The notes beneath the pieces were generated by a model. It was not told the origin of the DNA and did not search any database. It was given only the letters and a program-made list of their open reading frames with translations. The position numbers and the translations under genes are program-made. Below, piece by piece: positions 63,366 through 64,000 of a DNA stretch of 64,000 bases. The stretch is from positions 237,552 to 301,551 of the forward strand of contig NZ_JAWDKB010000002.1 in assembly GCF_032714495.1 (NCBI RefSeq), read 5' to 3'. The DNA is from Methanorbis rubei (lineage in GTDB: Archaea > Halobacteriota > Methanomicrobia > Methanomicrobiales > Methanocorpusculaceae). Position 1 is the first letter of the stretch; each line of letters starts with the position of its first letter.

Positions 63366-64000
63366 TTACTCTTTGAATACGTTGTCGTAGATCATGTCCG
63401 AACCGGTTGCGTGCAGACGCTCGCGCTCGTCCATCTCCTCAGCATAGGAAAGGACCGGCATCGTCATGTCGTAACCCGGCTTGTGGCCGAACATCTTCTC
63501 AAGCTCAACCTGCTGGGAGTGCATATAGAGCGAGTTCGGGATATCCATTGGACAAAGTTCGCTGCACTGACCGCAGTTGATACAGGAGTCCGCAATGTGG
63601 GCAAAGCGGATCATCTGGAACATAAAGTCCGGCGGAATGATTCCCGGGCGGACGAGGTGCGGCTTCTTGGTCGAACACTCGACACAGTAGCAGATCGGAC
63701 AGTTCTCGATACATCCGTAGCATTTGATACACTTGGATGCTTCGGCCATGATCTTGTTGAGGCGTTCGGTACCGGTTCCCAGTTCTCCAAACTGGTGTTC
63801 CTGCGCCTTCTTGCCCATCTTGATCATCACATTCTCGATCTTACCGCGGATCTCAAGCCCTTTTGCGTCCGGTGCAGACGAGCTGATCGCTCCTGCCTTC
63901 ACCGCACCGTCAAAGAGCATTGCACCCTTCTCAGAGCAGACCTCAACGAAAGTGGCTTTACCGGCCTTGTCACCGACAACACCCCAGTTACCGCATGCAA
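63366..64000 (-). CDS. fdhB: F420-dependent formate dehydrogenase subunit B (partial, N-terminus outside window)
   Basis: The frame is open from the window edge and ends with FKE at 63366; 211 codons are visible. NWGVVGDKAGKATFVEVCS is typical of FdhB/FrhB-type F420-binding subunits, and the cluster motifs CIKCYGCIENCP and CINCGQCSELCP follow. It passes electrons between formate dehydrogenase subunit A and F420. The A subunit gene, if next to it, would be outside the window. Confidence 0.9.
   Translation of the reverse strand, partial: ACGNWGVVGDKAGKATFVEVCSEKGAMLFDGAVKAGAISSSAPDAKGLEIRGKIENVMIKMGKKAQEHQFGELGTGTERLNKIMAEASKCIKCYGCIENCPICYCVECSTKKPHLVRPGIIPPDFMFQMIRFAHIADSCINCGQCSELCPMDIPNSLYMHSQQVELEKMFGHKPGYDMTMPVLSYAEEMDERERLHATGSDMIYDNVFKE

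Overview
The window looks like a chromosomal segment of a hydrogenotrophic methanogen of the order Methanomicrobiales, most probably a Methanocorpusculum. This is inferred from gene content: an Eha-type membrane [NiFe] hydrogenase, formylmethanofuran dehydrogenase subunits A and C, F420 biosynthesis CofD, archaeal riboflavin synthase, thiol:fumarate reductase, F420-type formate dehydrogenase subunit B, class I lysyl-tRNA synthetase, thermosome, TiaS, deoxyhypusine synthase, LSm and L37e. Promoters are archaeal (TATA boxes about 25 bases before the start, often leaderless). No rRNA, tRNA, CRISPR array or transposase gene was seen.

Layout. 1-7.1 kb: lysS (cut by the window edge), an alkyltransferase, two small genes, a radical-SAM protein and tfrAB. 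7.4-9.8 kb: two PEGA-repeat surface proteins. 9.8-12.1 kb: DUF1805 protein, an unusual archaeal peptide deformylase, FTR catalytic chain, an orphan solute-binding lipoprotein. 12.2-17.3 kb: purE, a class V aminotransferase with ribC, aspartokinase with purM. 17.4-22.3 kb: surface proteins, then Rsm22-like, ZPR1-like, SepF and PUA genes. 22.6-25.1 kb: TrmO-like protein and the LSm-L37e-purF operon. 25.3-34.8 kb: second alkyltransferase, cofD, deoxyhypusine synthase with pyrF, TiaS, a COG1395 regulator, and a twice-repeated DUF2148/HxlR divergent cassette. 34.9-43.3 kb: thermosome and three tandem surface-protein genes, one interrupted by a stop codon. 43.4-51.9 kb: nrdJ, pdaD with a TfoX-C protein, a second purF, an Imm-5-like protein and a large HTH-PAS-GAF sensor. 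52.2-61.4 kb: one tight operon of Eha genes ending in fwdA and fwdC. 61.5-64 kb: small zinc protein, LOG-like protein, beta-carbonic anhydrase, fdhB (cut by the window edge).

How the genes fit together. Eha reduces ferredoxin with H2 at the expense of an ion gradient, and Fwd uses that ferredoxin to fix CO2 on methanofuran; here they share an operon. Carbonic anhydrase and formate dehydrogenase lie nearby. PdaD makes the agmatine that TiaS puts on tRNA-Ile, and agmatine also leads to the spermidine used by deoxyhypusine synthase. purE, purM and two purF genes belong to purine synthesis.

The most striking points are: (1) a purF paralogue next to LSm-L37e whose glutaminase active site is destroyed while a complete second purF exists 22 kb away; (2) two families of long inverted-repeat intergenic elements, present many times, which share a third small module; (3) the Eha-fwdAC operon; (4) the duplicated DUF2148/HxlR cassette in which only one regulator keeps its N-terminal cysteine; (5) a tryptophan-to-stop change in a tandem surface-protein array; (6) a peptide deformylase with a rearranged metal-binding motif.
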